This document shows, piece by piece, positions 19,093 to 28,692 of a DNA stretch of 41,288 nt. A program made the translations under genes and the position numbers. Below the pieces are notes generated by a model. That model was given only the letters and a program-made list of their open reading frames with translations, searched no databases and was not told the origin of the DNA. Positions within the stretch are counted from its first letter, which is position 1; each line of letters opens with the position of its first letter. The stretch covers positions 1 to 41,288 of the forward strand of contig CANQMI010000004.1 of the NCBI GenBank assembly GCA_947624905.1. Reading direction: 5' to 3'. The stretch comes from an uncultured Clostridia bacterium. Its GTDB lineage: Bacteria; Bacillota; Clostridia; TANB77; CAG-508.

Positions 19093-19953
19093 TTAGTATA
19101 ATGTTTTATCGCTTTTTAGTGTTACAACTACTAACTCTGGTCTATTGTTTATTCTAAAAGGTAAAATACTATTTCCAATTCCACGGCTTACTATCATGTT
19201 TGTTTGATTTTTTTCAAATATACCACTTGTATATTTAGGAAATAAGCCTTGATTAGGTGCTATAACTCCTCCAATAAATGGTAATCTAATCTGTCCACCA
19301 TGTGCATGTCCAGCTAAAACCAAATCAATATTTTTTTCTACATAAGTATCAAATAATTCTGGTCTATGTGAAAGCAATATAGTGTATTTGTTTGTATCAT
19401 ACCCTATTTTATCTATTTCGGCCTTTATTATTTCAGAATCATCTACAAAACTTTCGTGAGCCATTCTAGGATCATCTATTCCAATCAGATTTATACTTGA
19501 TTCATTTATCTTGAGCACTTCCAATTTGTTGTCCAAAATGGTTACATTATTTTCTTGAAGTTTTTCTTGTAGTTTTGAATAATTGCTTATGCTTGATTCA
19601 TGATTACCTGAGACAAAATATATGGGTGCAACATTTTGAATTTTCTCTATGAAATTTATTGCAGTGTCTATATTTGTTTTATTTGCATCAATCAAATCTC
19701 CAGTTATAACTATTATATTTGGTCTTTCTCTCTGTATTTCCTTGATTAATTCATCAGTTAAATTTCTTGATTTTGTATTATGAAGATCTGATACTTGTAC
19801 TATTTTATAGTTATTAAAATCACTTGGTATTTTACTCTTGATTATCTCATAATTGCTGGTTTGCAATTTTGTATTTTCATAATAAAAATATATAGAAACT
19901 AAAATTAGGCAAGATATAATTACTGCTAGCGTAATTATGACTTTTTTGTTCAT
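19093..19953 (-). CDS. Membrane-anchored calcineurin-like phosphoesterase
   Basis: Metal-dependent phosphoesterase of the YkuE/YaeI type, 286 residues. An N-terminal membrane anchor (about 5-25) precedes the catalytic domain with all metal-binding motifs in order: VQVSDLHN (Asp56, His58), ITGDLID (85-86), SGNHE (116-119), LLSHRPE, and LAGHAHGGQIRLPF. The anchor places the active site outside the membrane. The substrate is unknown; some relatives act on UDP-diacylglucosamine-like or other phospho-compounds. No CGG triplet is seen in the coding strand. It lies between the ABC-F gene upstream and yebC downstream on the same strand. Confidence 0.92.
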   Translation of the reverse strand: MNKKVIITLAVIISCLILVSIYFYYENTKLQTSNYEIIKSKIPSDFNNYKIVQVSDLHNTKSRNLTDELIKEIQRERPNIIVITGDLIDANKTNIDTAINFIEKIQNVAPIYFVSGNHESSISNYSKLQEKLQENNVTILDNKLEVLKINESSINLIGIDDPRMAHESFVDDSEIIKAEIDKIGYDTNKYTILLSHRPELFDTYVEKNIDLVLAGHAHGGQIRLPFIGGVIAPNQGLFPKYTSGIFEKNQTNMIVSRGIGNSILPFRINNRPELVVVTLKSDKTLY

Positions 19954-20019
19954 AATTTTAATCCTCTCTAACTATTAATATTTCAAGCTTTTTTCTAAAT
20001 TTATAGCTTGTTTTATTTT

Positions 20020-21927
20020 TTAACAATTGGTTGAAAATTCTGTCATTTTTTCCTGATACTCTTCCCATAAAATCATATTTTCTTGAATTTCTTGATTTAA
20101 TGAATCTATTTTACTTTGAATCTCTCCTACTTTTATGTAATCAGAATATATTTCTTCTTTTTCAAGTTCTTTTTGTAAGCTACATATTTCTTCTTCTCTT
20201 TTTGAAATTTCTTCTTCAATTTTTTTTATTTTTCTCTCTAATTTTCCCTTTTCTTTTAGTGGATTTGTATATGTCTGTTTGATTACTTTATCATTTTTTT
20301 GAATGCTACTTTCTTCTACAGTCTCTTCTCTTTTTTCTAAATAATATTCATAACCATATGGATAATATTTGACTTTTCCATTTTCAAAACTTAAAATTGA
20401 GTCTGCGATTTTATTTACGAAAAACCTATCATGTGATACAAAAATAAGAGTTCCCTGATATTCTTTTAACATATTTTCTAATGTTTCTTTTCCAATTATA
20501 TCCATGTGGTTTGTAGGTTCATCAAGTATTAGAAGATTTGGTCCTTTTTTTAATATCTTACTTATAGAAAGTCTTACTTTTTCTCCACCTGAAAGCATAT
20601 TTACTTTTTTAAAAACCTCTTGACCTACAAACATAAAAGCTGCCAAAGAATTTCTTACTTCAGTAACTGTTAAATCAGGAAATTCTTCGGAAAATTCCTC
20701 AAAAACAGTTTTTTCTGGATCAAGTCCTAACATTTGTTGATCAAAGTATCCCAATTCTACTTTATGCCCAAATTCAAATTTACCATTTATTGGATTTAAA
20801 TTTCCTACTAGAGTCTTGAGCAGTGTTGATTTTCCTGTTCCATTACTTCCAATTATTCCTAATTTTTGACCTTTATATAGATTAAATGAACATTTTGCTA
20901 AAACCGTATCATATCCTATTTCTAAATCTTCTACTGATAAAACATCATTTCCACTCTGAGTATTAATTTCAAAATTAGCCTTGAATGTTTTTAAATCATA
21001 TCTATTAGGTTCTTCCTTCTTTTCCATTCTTTCGATTTGTTTTAGCTTTGATAAAGCCATTTTTGCTTTTGTCGGTTTATATCTAAATCTATCAGCTATA
21101 CTTTGTAATCTTTTTATTTCTTTTTGTTGAAATTCAAAATCTTTTAATTGTTTTTCATAGTTTACTCTCTTTTGTTTTTCAAAGAACTCATAATTTCCGC
21201 TATATCCAGTAATCGTGCCATATTCTATTTCATAAATCTTATTTACTATTTTATTTAAAAACATTCTATCGTGTGAAACTATAACTATCGCTTTTGGATA
21301 GTCTTTTAAATACCCTTCAAGCCATTCAATTGTAGTAATATCAAGATGATTTGTTGGTTCATCTAGAATTAATAGGTCTGGTTTACTTAGAAGTAATTTT
21401 ATGAATGCAATTTTAGTTCTTTGTCCTCCTGAAAATTCACTTATTTTTTTATTTTTATCTTGATTGGTAAATCCAAATTTACTAATCGCTGTTTCATATT
21501 CTTTCTTATATGTATATCCATTTAAAAATTCATATCTGTCAAGAGTCTTAGAATATTCCTGTGCCAATTCTTCAGAAGAATTCTTCTGCATTTCTATAAC
21601 TAAATTTTCTAGTTTTTTCTCTATTTCAAGTATTGGTTTGTATACTTTTAGTATTTCGTCTATCATTGTTATATTGTCATCTTGAAAATTAATTTGTTCA
21701 AGATATCCTATTAATTTTATGCCTTCTTGATAAACTTTAAGCCTATCTGTCCCTGTTCCTTCCGAAAGTATATCATTATTTATAAGTGCCTTTAATAGAG
21801 TGGTCTTACCACTTCCGTTCCTACCTACTATTGCGACCTTTTCTTGATCTTTTATTTCAAAATTTATTTCTTCTAAAATTGTATCAGCGCCATATGTTAC
21901 AGCACCGTTAATTATTCTATAGTTCAT
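20020..21927 (-). CDS. ABC-F family ribosome-associated ATPase
   Basis: Soluble protein with two ABC ATPase domains and no membrane segments, 635 residues, typical of ABC-F proteins that bind the ribosomal E site. Domain 1 has GRNGSGKTTL, EFSGGQRTKIAF and LLILDEPTNHLD. A charged linker follows (about 240-310). Domain 2 has GSNGTGKSTL, MLSGGEKVRLS, LLILDEPTNHMD and VSHDRFFVNK. The C-terminus is a long Glu/Lys coiled coil (about 545-630). Members either relieve stalling or protect ribosomes from antibiotics, and the subtype is not clear here. Six or so CGG triplets lie out of frame, for example AAC GGA in the first Walker A motif, without any frame change, which contrasts well with the in-frame sites of other ABC genes here. 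Confidence 0.95.
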   Translation of the reverse strand: MNYRIINGAVTYGADTILEEINFEIKDQEKVAIVGRNGSGKTTLLKALINNDILSEGTGTDRLKVYQEGIKLIGYLEQINFQDDNITMIDEILKVYKPILEIEKKLENLVIEMQKNSSEELAQEYSKTLDRYEFLNGYTYKKEYETAISKFGFTNQDKNKKISEFSGGQRTKIAFIKLLLSKPDLLILDEPTNHLDITTIEWLEGYLKDYPKAIVIVSHDRMFLNKIVNKIYEIEYGTITGYSGNYEFFEKQKRVNYEKQLKDFEFQQKEIKRLQSIADRFRYKPTKAKMALSKLKQIERMEKKEEPNRYDLKTFKANFEINTQSGNDVLSVEDLEIGYDTVLAKCSFNLYKGQKLGIIGSNGTGKSTLLKTLVGNLNPINGKFEFGHKVELGYFDQQMLGLDPEKTVFEEFSEEFPDLTVTEVRNSLAAFMFVGQEVFKKVNMLSGGEKVRLSISKILKKGPNLLILDEPTNHMDIIGKETLENMLKEYQGTLIFVSHDRFFVNKIADSILSFENGKVKYYPYGYEYYLEKREETVEESSIQKNDKVIKQTYTNPLKEKGKLERKIKKIEEEISKREEEICSLQKELEKEEIYSDYIKVGEIQSKIDSLNQEIQENMILWEEYQEKMTEFSTNC

Positions 21928-21953
21928 TATTTTTCTCCAAGCATATAAAATTA

Positions 21954-22874
21954 CTATTTCAAAAATCCATCAATAATAGCTTGTTCCGCTTCTTTTTCAT
22001 TCAATCCTAAAGACATAAGTTTTGTTAGTTGATCACCTGCTATTTTTCCAATAGCAGCCTCATGAATCAAATTTGCATTAACACTATTTGCAATAATCTC
22101 TGGAATTGCAATTACTTTTCCATTATCCTTGATAATTGCATCACACTCTACATGTCCAAAACATTCTGTATTTCCTGTTACTTTTGATTCAAACTGTTGC
22201 ACTGAATTTTCAGTTGCAACTGATCTTGAAGTTACCTTTGTGCTAGCATTCTTTCCATTTAATTCCACATCAAAAATTGTTTTTGCATATTGTGAACCAT
22301 GTGTCATAATTTTTTCAGTTACAACAAAATTTGTATTTTCTTCTAGCTCTCCTTTTGTTTCTCTTACAGTTGAATCCACTCCCTTGATTTGTACAGATTC
22401 CATTTCTAAAGTTGAACCTGCCTTCAAGTGTACTTCTGTAACTGGATTTAAAATTCTTTTACCCGTACCTTTTCCTTCACCATAGTGCTTTTCTATATAT
22501 TTCACCTTTGCTCCTTCTTCTAAAAAGAAACGGTGAATTCCATCATGCTGAGAATCTTGATGATGGTCATTATGAATACCACATCCAGCAATAATTACGA
22601 CATTTGCATTTTTACCAATATAAAAATCATTATAGACTACATCATTTAATCCACTTTCTGTGATAATTACTGGGATATGGACAAATTCAAACTTAGTGTT
22701 TTCTCGAACATAAATATCTATTCCAGATACATCTTTTTTGGTAACAATATTAATATTATCAGTTACTTTTCTTTCAATTCCTTGACCATTTTTTCGTATG
22801 TTGTAAGCACCTTGAAAGCTTTCACCTTCTAAATCAGTAATTTCATGCAATAAATCAATATCTATCTTATCCAT
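21954..22874 (-). CDS. SufB/SufD-family Fe-S cluster scaffold
   Basis: SufB-like scaffold for iron-sulfur cluster assembly, 306 residues, clearly shorter than classical SufB (about 465). The beta-helix core is visible: GCGIHNDHHQDSQHDGIHRF, then the C-terminal conserved block VTSRSVATENSVQQFESKVT, HVECDAIIKDNGKVIAIPEI and LIHEAAIGKIAGDQLTKLMS. Its ATG overlaps the end of sufC by eight bases, so the two are translationally coupled. No sufS, sufU or sufD is nearby, so this is the minimal two-gene SufC-SufB arrangement (SMS-type) known in anaerobes and archaea. Confidence 0.92.
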   Translation of the reverse strand: MDKIDIDLLHEITDLEGESFQGAYNIRKNGQGIERKVTDNINIVTKKDVSGIDIYVRENTKFEFVHIPVIITESGLNDVVYNDFYIGKNANVVIIAGCGIHNDHHQDSQHDGIHRFFLEEGAKVKYIEKHYGEGKGTGKRILNPVTEVHLKAGSTLEMESVQIKGVDSTVRETKGELEENTNFVVTEKIMTHGSQYAKTIFDVELNGKNASTKVTSRSVATENSVQQFESKVTGNTECFGHVECDAIIKDNGKVIAIPEIIANSVNANLIHEAAIGKIAGDQLTKLMSLGLNEKEAEQAIIDGFLK

Positions 22875-23586
22875 TATCTTTGTTACCTCCTAACTTACAA
22901 CATATAGGTCTTTCAAGCACTTTCCCCAATAATTCATCTTTGCTTCCTTTTGATTCTATTTTTCCTTCTCTCATTAAAACAATTTCATCTGCTATATTTA
23001 AAATACGCTCTTGATGTGAAATTATAAGGGTTGTACCTTGAACTATTTTTCTCATATCCTCAAATATCTTGATTAAACTCTGGAAACTCCATAAATCGAT
23101 TCCTGCCTCTGGTTCATCAAAAATCGTAAACTTTGAATTACGCACAGCTACTGTTGCGATTTCAATCCTCTTCAATTCTCCTCCTGATAGTGAATTATTT
23201 ACCTCTCTATCAATGTACTCTTTTGCACATAATCCAACTTTTGATAAAATATCACAAGCTTCCGTTTTATTTATTTCTTTTCCAGAAGATAATTTTAATA
23301 AATCATATACCGTGATACCTTTAAATTTTACTGGTTGTTGAAATGCAAATCCAATGCCTAGTTTTGCCCTCTCATCAATAGATAAATCAGTAATGTCTTT
23401 TCCTTCAAGAAAGATTTTACCTGAATCCGGTTTTTTTATTCCCATGATTATTTTTACTAGAGTTGATTTCCCTGAGCCGTTTGGTCCAGTAATAACTACA
23501 AATTTATCAGTATCTATATTTAGACTAACGTGATCTAATATTTTTTTATCATCTCTTGTAAAGCAAACATCTTTTATTTCTAACAT
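22867..23586 (-). CDS. sufC: SufC, Fe-S assembly ATPase
   Basis: Cytosolic ABC-type ATPase that drives the SufB scaffold, 239 residues (family about 245). Motifs are ITGPNGSGKSTLVKIIMG (Walker A), the Q-loop FAFQQPVKFKGI, the signature NNSLSGGELKRIEIA, TIFDEPEAGIDLWS, and the H-loop IISHQERIL. ATG after AAGGAG. It is first in the sufCB pair, with a near-consensus promoter upstream. All CGG triplets are out of frame (for example CCA AAC GGC TCA in the Walker A region) and the frame is intact. Confidence 0.96.
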   Translation of the reverse strand: MLEIKDVCFTRDDKKILDHVSLNIDTDKFVVITGPNGSGKSTLVKIIMGIKKPDSGKIFLEGKDITDLSIDERAKLGIGFAFQQPVKFKGITVYDLLKLSSGKEINKTEACDILSKVGLCAKEYIDREVNNSLSGGELKRIEIATVAVRNSKFTIFDEPEAGIDLWSFQSLIKIFEDMRKIVQGTTLIISHQERILNIADEIVLMREGKIESKGSKDELLGKVLERPICCKLGGNKDNG

Positions 23587-23650
23587 AATTTTCTCCTTTT
23601 TTATATTATGTATCTATATTTAAATTAATAAACTTTAATTTTCTAGCAAT

Positions 23651-23679
23651 ATAATAGCACAAAAATGGATAAATTTCAA
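23651..23679 (-). promoter_or_regulatory. Sigma-A promoter of sufCB
   Basis: Minus strand TTGAAA (23674-23679), 17-base spacer, TATTAT (23651-23656), about 65 bases before sufC. No obvious regulator site was seen. Confidence 0.62.
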
Positions 23680-23723
23680 TCTTTTATGGTAAAAGAAAGA
23701 TTCACGAGTTTTTTCTTTTAATA

Positions 23724-23763
23724 AATAATTCAAGATGCAATACATATTGCATCTTGAATTATT
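23724..23763. terminator. Terminator between the BceB-type permease gene and sufC
   Basis: 18-bp inverted repeat AATAATTCAAGATGCAAT / ATTGCATCTTGAATTATT with a 4-base loop. It lies downstream of the permease stop on the minus strand. Confidence 0.85.
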
Positions 23764-23776
23764 TTACAATCTTATT

Positions 23777-25940
23777 TTAATCATTTTCCTTGATAATATT
23801 TTTACTTCCAAAATATGTAGCCATAAAATATGCTCCATATATTACTTCAATAACAACTACTGTTCCTATGATAGAAGGTACTAAATCATCCTTTGAGGCA
23901 AGTCCTGATAATATTTTTATTGCAAACTGTATTCCAAAAATAGAATGAATTATTGCTAAAATGAGTGGCATGCAGAAGAATATTCCTATTTGCCTAAATA
24001 ATGACTTATTTATCATTTTTTCATCACAGCCAATTTTTCTCAAGATCGTATATCTCTGTTTATTATCTGAACTGTCTGTTAATTGTTTCAAAGCTAAAAT
24101 TGCAGAACTTGCTATTAAAAATATAATTCCCAGATAAATTGCTATAAATGTTGCTATTGTTGCTATTCCTATACTTGCTTCCATTAAACTAATTTTTGTA
24201 AATCCATCTATCTCTATTCCATTGTCATTCAAAGATTTTATTAAATTTGAGGAACTGCTGTCACCTGTAAAAATTTTTTCTATCTTTTGTTTTTCTTCTT
24301 CTGTTTTTGCATTGTAATTTGCTGATAATAAATACATTTCTTTCATTTCCTCTGTTAAAGGACAACTATCAGGGACTAGAATAATTCCTGTATTTGTATG
24401 ACTTGTTGACATTGTAATGAAACCTTCTTGGCATTCATTGTATTTTGATTTATACTCTTTTCCTGCAATTCTTAGTGGATAATTTCCTTTTGCTAATACT
24501 TTATTTCTTATCTCTGTTTGACTGTCAAAATCACAAAGAACAATGTATTCATCTTGATTTAAAGCGTACTCTTTTATTCCATATAATCTAGCAATTTTGT
24601 TATAGTCCGATATTTTTACAATTTCTTCTTCTTTATTATATTGAAGTCCTGGATATAGTTCTTTTATTTCAGGATATTTATCTCCAAAAAATATTTTCCA
24701 AGTTAAATTACTATCTGTATAGATTTCAATTTCTGTAATATCTCTCAAAACATTCATATCTAATCCGTTATTTATCAAGGTTTCTTGAATAGGATGTTTT
24801 GAGTCCTCCCTTTGTTTCTCATTCGCTATCTTATGCTCTACTCCATATTTCATATAACTTTCTGGTAAATTAGCAGTTTTGTATAAATTCAAGTCTACTG
24901 GTGTCATCTCAATTAGTTCTCTTTGCATAGTGTTTCTTAATGCTAAACTAGTAGATAAAATACTTATTGTCATAAATAGCATTAAACATATAACACTCAT
25001 ACTAGCAACCATTGTGTTTACTTTATTGTTTACTTGTCTTAAAATAAACATATTTGTATTTTTTAGATAAATATTTTTCATTTTTTGGATAACTGTTATT
25101 ATAAATCCCGATAAAGACCAAAATATTATAACAGTTCCAAAAATTCCCATAAGGATTGGAGGTAGTAGCATTTCAAACGTACGTATTGAATTTGCATTAC
25201 CTGTTACTTTCCAATATGCAAAGCCTAAAACAATACTGCCTAGTAAAAATACTAAAATCGCTAAAAAAGGATTTCTTATATTTACTTTTTCATTTTTCTT
25301 TGTAGCATTTAGCGAATTAATTAATTTGTATCTTGAGACTGTCATTGTATTAAAAATCATCACAGCAACATATATTACTGTAAAATATACACAAGTCTTG
25401 ATACATGCCTCTTTTGAAAATACAAATGTAAATTTACTCATATCAGCTTCAAATAATTTTGCAACTAATATTGACATAAATTGTGAAGCAAACACACCAA
25501 TTACAAGTCCGTGCTATTAGTGATATTATTCCTACAAATATTGTTTCTAACAAGATAATTTTAGATATTTGTCTTTTTCCAATTCCGAGAATCATATATA
25601 TGCCAAACTCTTTTTTTCTTCTACCTATTAGGAAATTATTTGCATATACGATTAGTAACCCTAAAACTATTGCAACAAATACAGAAACAAAACCAAGTAT
25701 CCCTATCATCAGTTCTATAATATTTTTTGTAGACTGCGAAACCTCTAGCATTGCTTGTTGGCTATCTAACGAATTAAACATATAAAAAATTGCTACACCG
25801 AGAACTAATGTCAAAAAATATATACTATAATCTTTTATACTTTTCGTCATATTTTTAAATGATAATTTTAATACTAGACTGCATCTATGTTCTTTATTAT
25901 CATTGTAATTCACTTCATATTTTTCTCTATCAAAGTACAT
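23777..25940 (-). CDS. BceB-type FtsX-like ABC permease, one CGG +1 recoding site
   Basis: Permease of a bacitracin/antimicrobial-peptide detoxification transporter, about 720 residues after one +1 shift. Its N-terminal part carries two helices (SIYFLTLVLGVAIFYMFN and ELMIGILGFVSVFVAIVLGL) followed by GRRKKEFGIYMILG, a hallmark of BceB/FtsX permeases. An in-frame CGG (25509-25511) then ends the open frame 19 codons later. With the C skipped it reads SLIAGLVIGVFASQFMS and goes on with the remaining helices, a large extracytoplasmic domain (about residues 340-570) and a C-terminal helix bundle with YTILRKIGCDEKMI. BceB proteins have ten helices and such a large domain. The start overlaps the ATPase stop by eleven bases. 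The downstream fragment alone lacks the first three helices. Confidence 0.92.
25509..25511 (-). other. In-frame CGG +1 recoding site (permease residue 144)
   Basis: GCA CGG ACT in frame; with the C skipped, GCA GGA CTT gives IAGLVIGVFAS, a continuous membrane helix in the FtsX-like register. Confidence 0.93.
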
Positions 25941-26700
25941 TGTTCAAATCACCTCCAAGAAGTGTTTGAACTTCAATTATTTTTTCAAAAAATTGCTTTC
26001 TTGTATCATTTCCTTTTATTAGCTCATTAAAGATTTTTCCATCTTTAATAAATAAAATTCTGTTAGCATAAGAAGCTGTAAAAGCATCATGTGTTACCAT
26101 TAAAATTGTTGCTCCAAAATTTTTGTTCAAGTATTCAAAATTTTCTAATAATTGCCTTGATGATTTCGAATCCAATGCACCGTGTAGGCTCATCAGCAAG
26201 CACAATTTTCGGATTTGTAATCATTGCCCTACTGCAAGCTACTCTTTGTTTTTGTCCACCCGATATTTGATAAGGATATTTGTTTAAAATATCATTTATC
26301 TCAAGTTTTTCTGCAATTTTTCTTACTCTTGTTTCAATTTCTCTAGGATTCACTCCCTGAATTGTCAAGGCCAAAGCTATATTTTCATAGCATGTTAAAG
26401 TATCTAATAAATTAAATTCCTGAAAAATAAATCCTAGTTCTTCCCTTCTAAATTTATTCAATTTATTTCCTCTTAATTTTGTAATATCATCATTGTCAAC
26501 AAAGATATGCCCGTGAGGTTACCCTATCTATCGTAGATATACAATTCAAGAGTGTAGTCTTCCCGAGAACCTGATGCTCCCATTATTCCTACAAATTCTC
26601 CTTTGTTCACAGTAAAACTGATATTATCAATTGCTTTTGTTAAATTTGATTTTCCACCATAATATTTTCCTATATTTTGTACTTCAAGAATCTTATCCAA
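25930..26700 (-). CDS. BceA-type ABC ATPase, three CGG +1 recoding sites
   Basis: Nucleotide-binding subunit of the peptide-sensing/detoxifying transporter. The gene is closed in every single frame; three +1 shifts at in-frame CGG codons (26563-26565, 26511-26513, 26180-26182) yield one 255-residue protein, matching BceA (about 253). The start is TTG at 26698-26700 behind GGGAGG. Reading gives GIMGASGSGKTTLLNCIST (Walker A), DRVTSGHIFVD, GFIFQEFNLLDTLT (Q-loop), QISGGQKQRVACSRAM (signature), LADEPTGALDSKSS (Walker B/D-loop) and VTHDAFTASY (H-loop). Each restored residue is a conserved glycine. It lies downstream of a BceRS-like pair and overlaps the permease gene. Confidence 0.95.
26180..26182 (-). 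other. In-frame CGG +1 recoding site (ABC ATPase residue 173, DEPTG)
   Basis: ACA CGG TGC in frame; with the C skipped, ACA GGT GCA gives DEPTGALDS. This glycine is conserved in this ABC family. It is the only site of the 14 with GGT. Confidence 0.97.
26511..26513 (-). other. In-frame CGG +1 recoding site (ABC ATPase residue 63)
   Basis: TCA CGG GCA in frame; with the C skipped, TCA GGG CAT gives RVTSGHIFVD, the usual conserved SG in the strand after Walker A. Confidence 0.96.
26563..26565 (-). other. In-frame CGG +1 recoding site (ABC ATPase residue 46, Walker A)
   Basis: TCT CGG GAA in frame; with the C skipped, TCT GGG AAG gives GASGSGKTTL. The restored residue is the invariant glycine before the catalytic lysine. 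Confidence 0.97.
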
Positions 26701-26756
26701 ATTAAACCTCCCATTTACTATAAGTTTTTTTCAAGTTATTTTCTAACTTGACTTTA

Positions 26757-26762
26757 ATTATA
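26757..26762 (-). promoter_or_regulatory. -10 element of the bceAB-type operon promoter
   Basis: TATAAT on the minus strand about 57 bases before the TTG start. The -35 17 bases upstream (TGGCAA) is weak, as expected for an activator-dependent promoter. Confidence 0.5.
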
Positions 26763-26805
26763 ATGGGTTCTAAGTCCAGTTGCCATCGATTTGCCTTACA
26801 TAATA

Positions 26806-26821
26806 CTTACAGTTTCGTAAG
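26806..26821 (-). promoter_or_regulatory. Inverted repeat, likely BceR-type operator
   Basis: CTTACAGTTTCGTAAG is an inverted repeat with 5-bp arms (CTTAC/GTAAG). It fits the published BceR-like consensus TNACA-N4-TGTAA with one mismatch (TTACA-GTTT-CGTAA). It lies upstream of the weak -35 and -10 of the transporter genes and just after the histidine kinase gene, where the partner regulator would be expected to act. Confidence 0.6.
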
Positions 26822-26866
26822 AATTAAAATTTATAACATAAATCCGCCAAATATTGTAACTTCACT

Positions 26867-27886
26867 TTAGCATAATGAAATATAGCTACTATTTGGAAAA
26901 ATCAATCTAACTTCTGTTCCTTGATTCTGAACTGATTCTAATTCTATCCCTATTCCTAATTTGTTGCATAACTTTTTACATAAATATAACCCTATCCCTG
27001 TCGACTTTTTATTTAATCTTCTTCCATTTGTTCCTGTAAAGCCTTTTTCAAACACTCTCGTTATCTCTCCTTTTTCTATTCCCATTCCATTATCTTTTAT
27101 ACATAAAACACTATTTTCTTTTCTTTGTTTTGCAAAAAATTCTATTTCAGCCTGTTCATCCATTTTTCTGTATTTGATACAATTTTGAACTATTTGATTC
27201 AAAATAAATAAAATCCATTTGCTATCAGTATTTACATGTAAATTTAAATCATGAGTCTTGATAGATATTTTTTCTCCGATTAAAACTTTCTTATTCTTTT
27301 TAATACACTCATTTACTATATCTTCTATGTCATTCTTTTTTATATAATAATCTTTATCTACCGTGTTACTTCTAGCATAATATAAAGCCTGTTCAATATA
27401 GCTTTCTACTTTGTCTAGTTCCTCATCTATGCTTTCAGTTGCCTTTGTCTTATTATTTTCAATAATAATTTTACTTGTAGCAATCGGTATTTTTATTTCG
27501 TGAATCCACATCTCTATATATTCTTTATAGTCTTCACATAAATACTTGTATTTATTTACATTTTCTATCATTGATTTATTTACTTGTTCTAATATTTCTT
27601 TTAGCATTTTTCCTTCAACAAAATTTGGTTTTTGAATAATTTCTGTTATCAAATATTTTTCTTGAAGTTCATCTAATAAATTATAGATATTTGAATAGTA
27701 ATTCTTTTTCCTTAGGTATTCAACAATAATAGAAATAAAATAAAGACCAATAATCACTGCCAGAATATATATTTTTATAAAATTCTCCAAAGGATATGCT
27801 AGCAAAAATATTTCTATTGTTATAATCGCAAACATAATTAATGATATTTGTAATATTTTATCTTTTAAAAATTGACTAAACCTCAT
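26867..27886 (-). CDS. BceS-type intramembrane-sensing histidine kinase
   Basis: Sensor kinase, 339 residues. Two closely spaced N-terminal helices (about 12-32 and 37-57) leave almost no extracytoplasmic domain, which marks the intramembrane-sensing BceS class that listens to the flux of its partner transporter. The His box is MWIHEIKIPIATSKI. The ATPase domain has LNQIVQNCIKY (N box), IKDNGMGIEKGE (G1), FEKGFTGTNGR, and STGIGLYLCK. ATG after GGAGATGATTATAAT. It sits between its response regulator gene and the ABC genes, the usual bceRSAB order. The frame is intact; its CGG triplets are out of frame. Confidence 0.93.
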   Translation of the reverse strand: MRFSQFLKDKILQISLIMFAIITIEIFLLAYPLENFIKIYILAVIIGLYFISIIVEYLRKKNYYSNIYNLLDELQEKYLITEIIQKPNFVEGKMLKEILEQVNKSMIENVNKYKYLCEDYKEYIEMWIHEIKIPIATSKIIIENNKTKATESIDEELDKVESYIEQALYYARSNTVDKDYYIKKNDIEDIVNECIKKNKKVLIGEKISIKTHDLNLHVNTDSKWILFILNQIVQNCIKYRKMDEQAEIEFFAKQRKENSVLCIKDNGMGIEKGEITRVFEKGFTGTNGRRLNKKSTGIGLYLCKKLCNKLGIGIELESVQNQGTEVRLIFPNSSYISLC

Positions 27887-27974
27887 ATTATAATCATCTC
27901 CATTTACAAAAATTCAGGTGTGCTTCTGTACATCAAGGATTATTTGTCTGCAGAACAACTACACAATATACTGA

Positions 27975-28652
27975 TTATTTTTCAAACTTTAGCATATAGC
28001 CTTGTCCTCTCTTAGTCTCTAACAATTCCTTTAAATTTAATTCCTCTAGTTTATTTCTTAGCCTAGTTATATTTACAGTTAAAGTATTATCATCAATAAA
28101 GCTTTCACTGTCCCACAAATAATTCATGATGTTCTCTCTTGAAACAATTTTGTTTCTGTTTTCAGTTAAATACTTCAAGATTTTAAGTTCATTTTTAGTT
28201 AGTTCAATTTTTCTATCTCCCTTTGTTATGGTACTGTCAGACAAATTGATAATAAAATCTTGTGCATTTATTTTATCTTGAACATTTCCCATATTACTTC
28301 TTCTAAGAATTGAATTCATTTTAGCAAGTAATATTTGAATATTAAAAGGCTTCGTGGCATAGTGATCTGCCCCATAATTTAAACTTAATAGCTCATCTAC
28401 TTCATTATCTCTGCTAGTTATTATAATTATTGGAACATTAGACTGCTTTCTTACTTCTCTGCATATATATTCTCCATCTGCTCCTGGTAAATTTATATCC
28501 AAAAGCACTAAATCTGGATTTATATTTAAAATGTCTTGAATTGTATTATCAAACTCTTTTAGAGATTCTGCTTTATATCCATTATTATTCAAAAATATTT
28601 CTATTTCATTTCTTAATTTTTCATCATCTTCTACAATCAGTATTTTTTGCAT
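27975..28652 (-). CDS. BceR-type OmpR-family response regulator
   Basis: Response regulator, 225 residues. The receiver domain (1-115) has VEDDEKLR, the phosphorylation site in LVLLDINLPGADGEY (Asp about 53), TSRDNEVD and the conserved Lys in YATKPF. The C-terminal winged-helix DNA-binding domain has LTKNELKILKYLTEN, VSRENIMNYLWD and NTLTVNITRLRNKL. Translation starts at ATG 28652 after GGAGGTATTTGTAAT. It is the first gene of the bceRSAB-like set and likely binds the repeat at 26806-26821. Confidence 0.94.
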   Translation of the reverse strand: MQKILIVEDDEKLRNEIEIFLNNNGYKAESLKEFDNTIQDILNINPDLVLLDINLPGADGEYICREVRKQSNVPIIIITSRDNEVDELLSLNYGADHYATKPFNIQILLAKMNSILRRSNMGNVQDKINAQDFIINLSDSTITKGDRKIELTKNELKILKYLTENRNKIVSRENIMNYLWDSESFIDDNTLTVNITRLRNKLEELNLKELLETKRGQGYMLKFEK

Positions 28653-28692
28653 ATTACAAATACCTCCAAATTCATTATATCATAAAAGTTAA

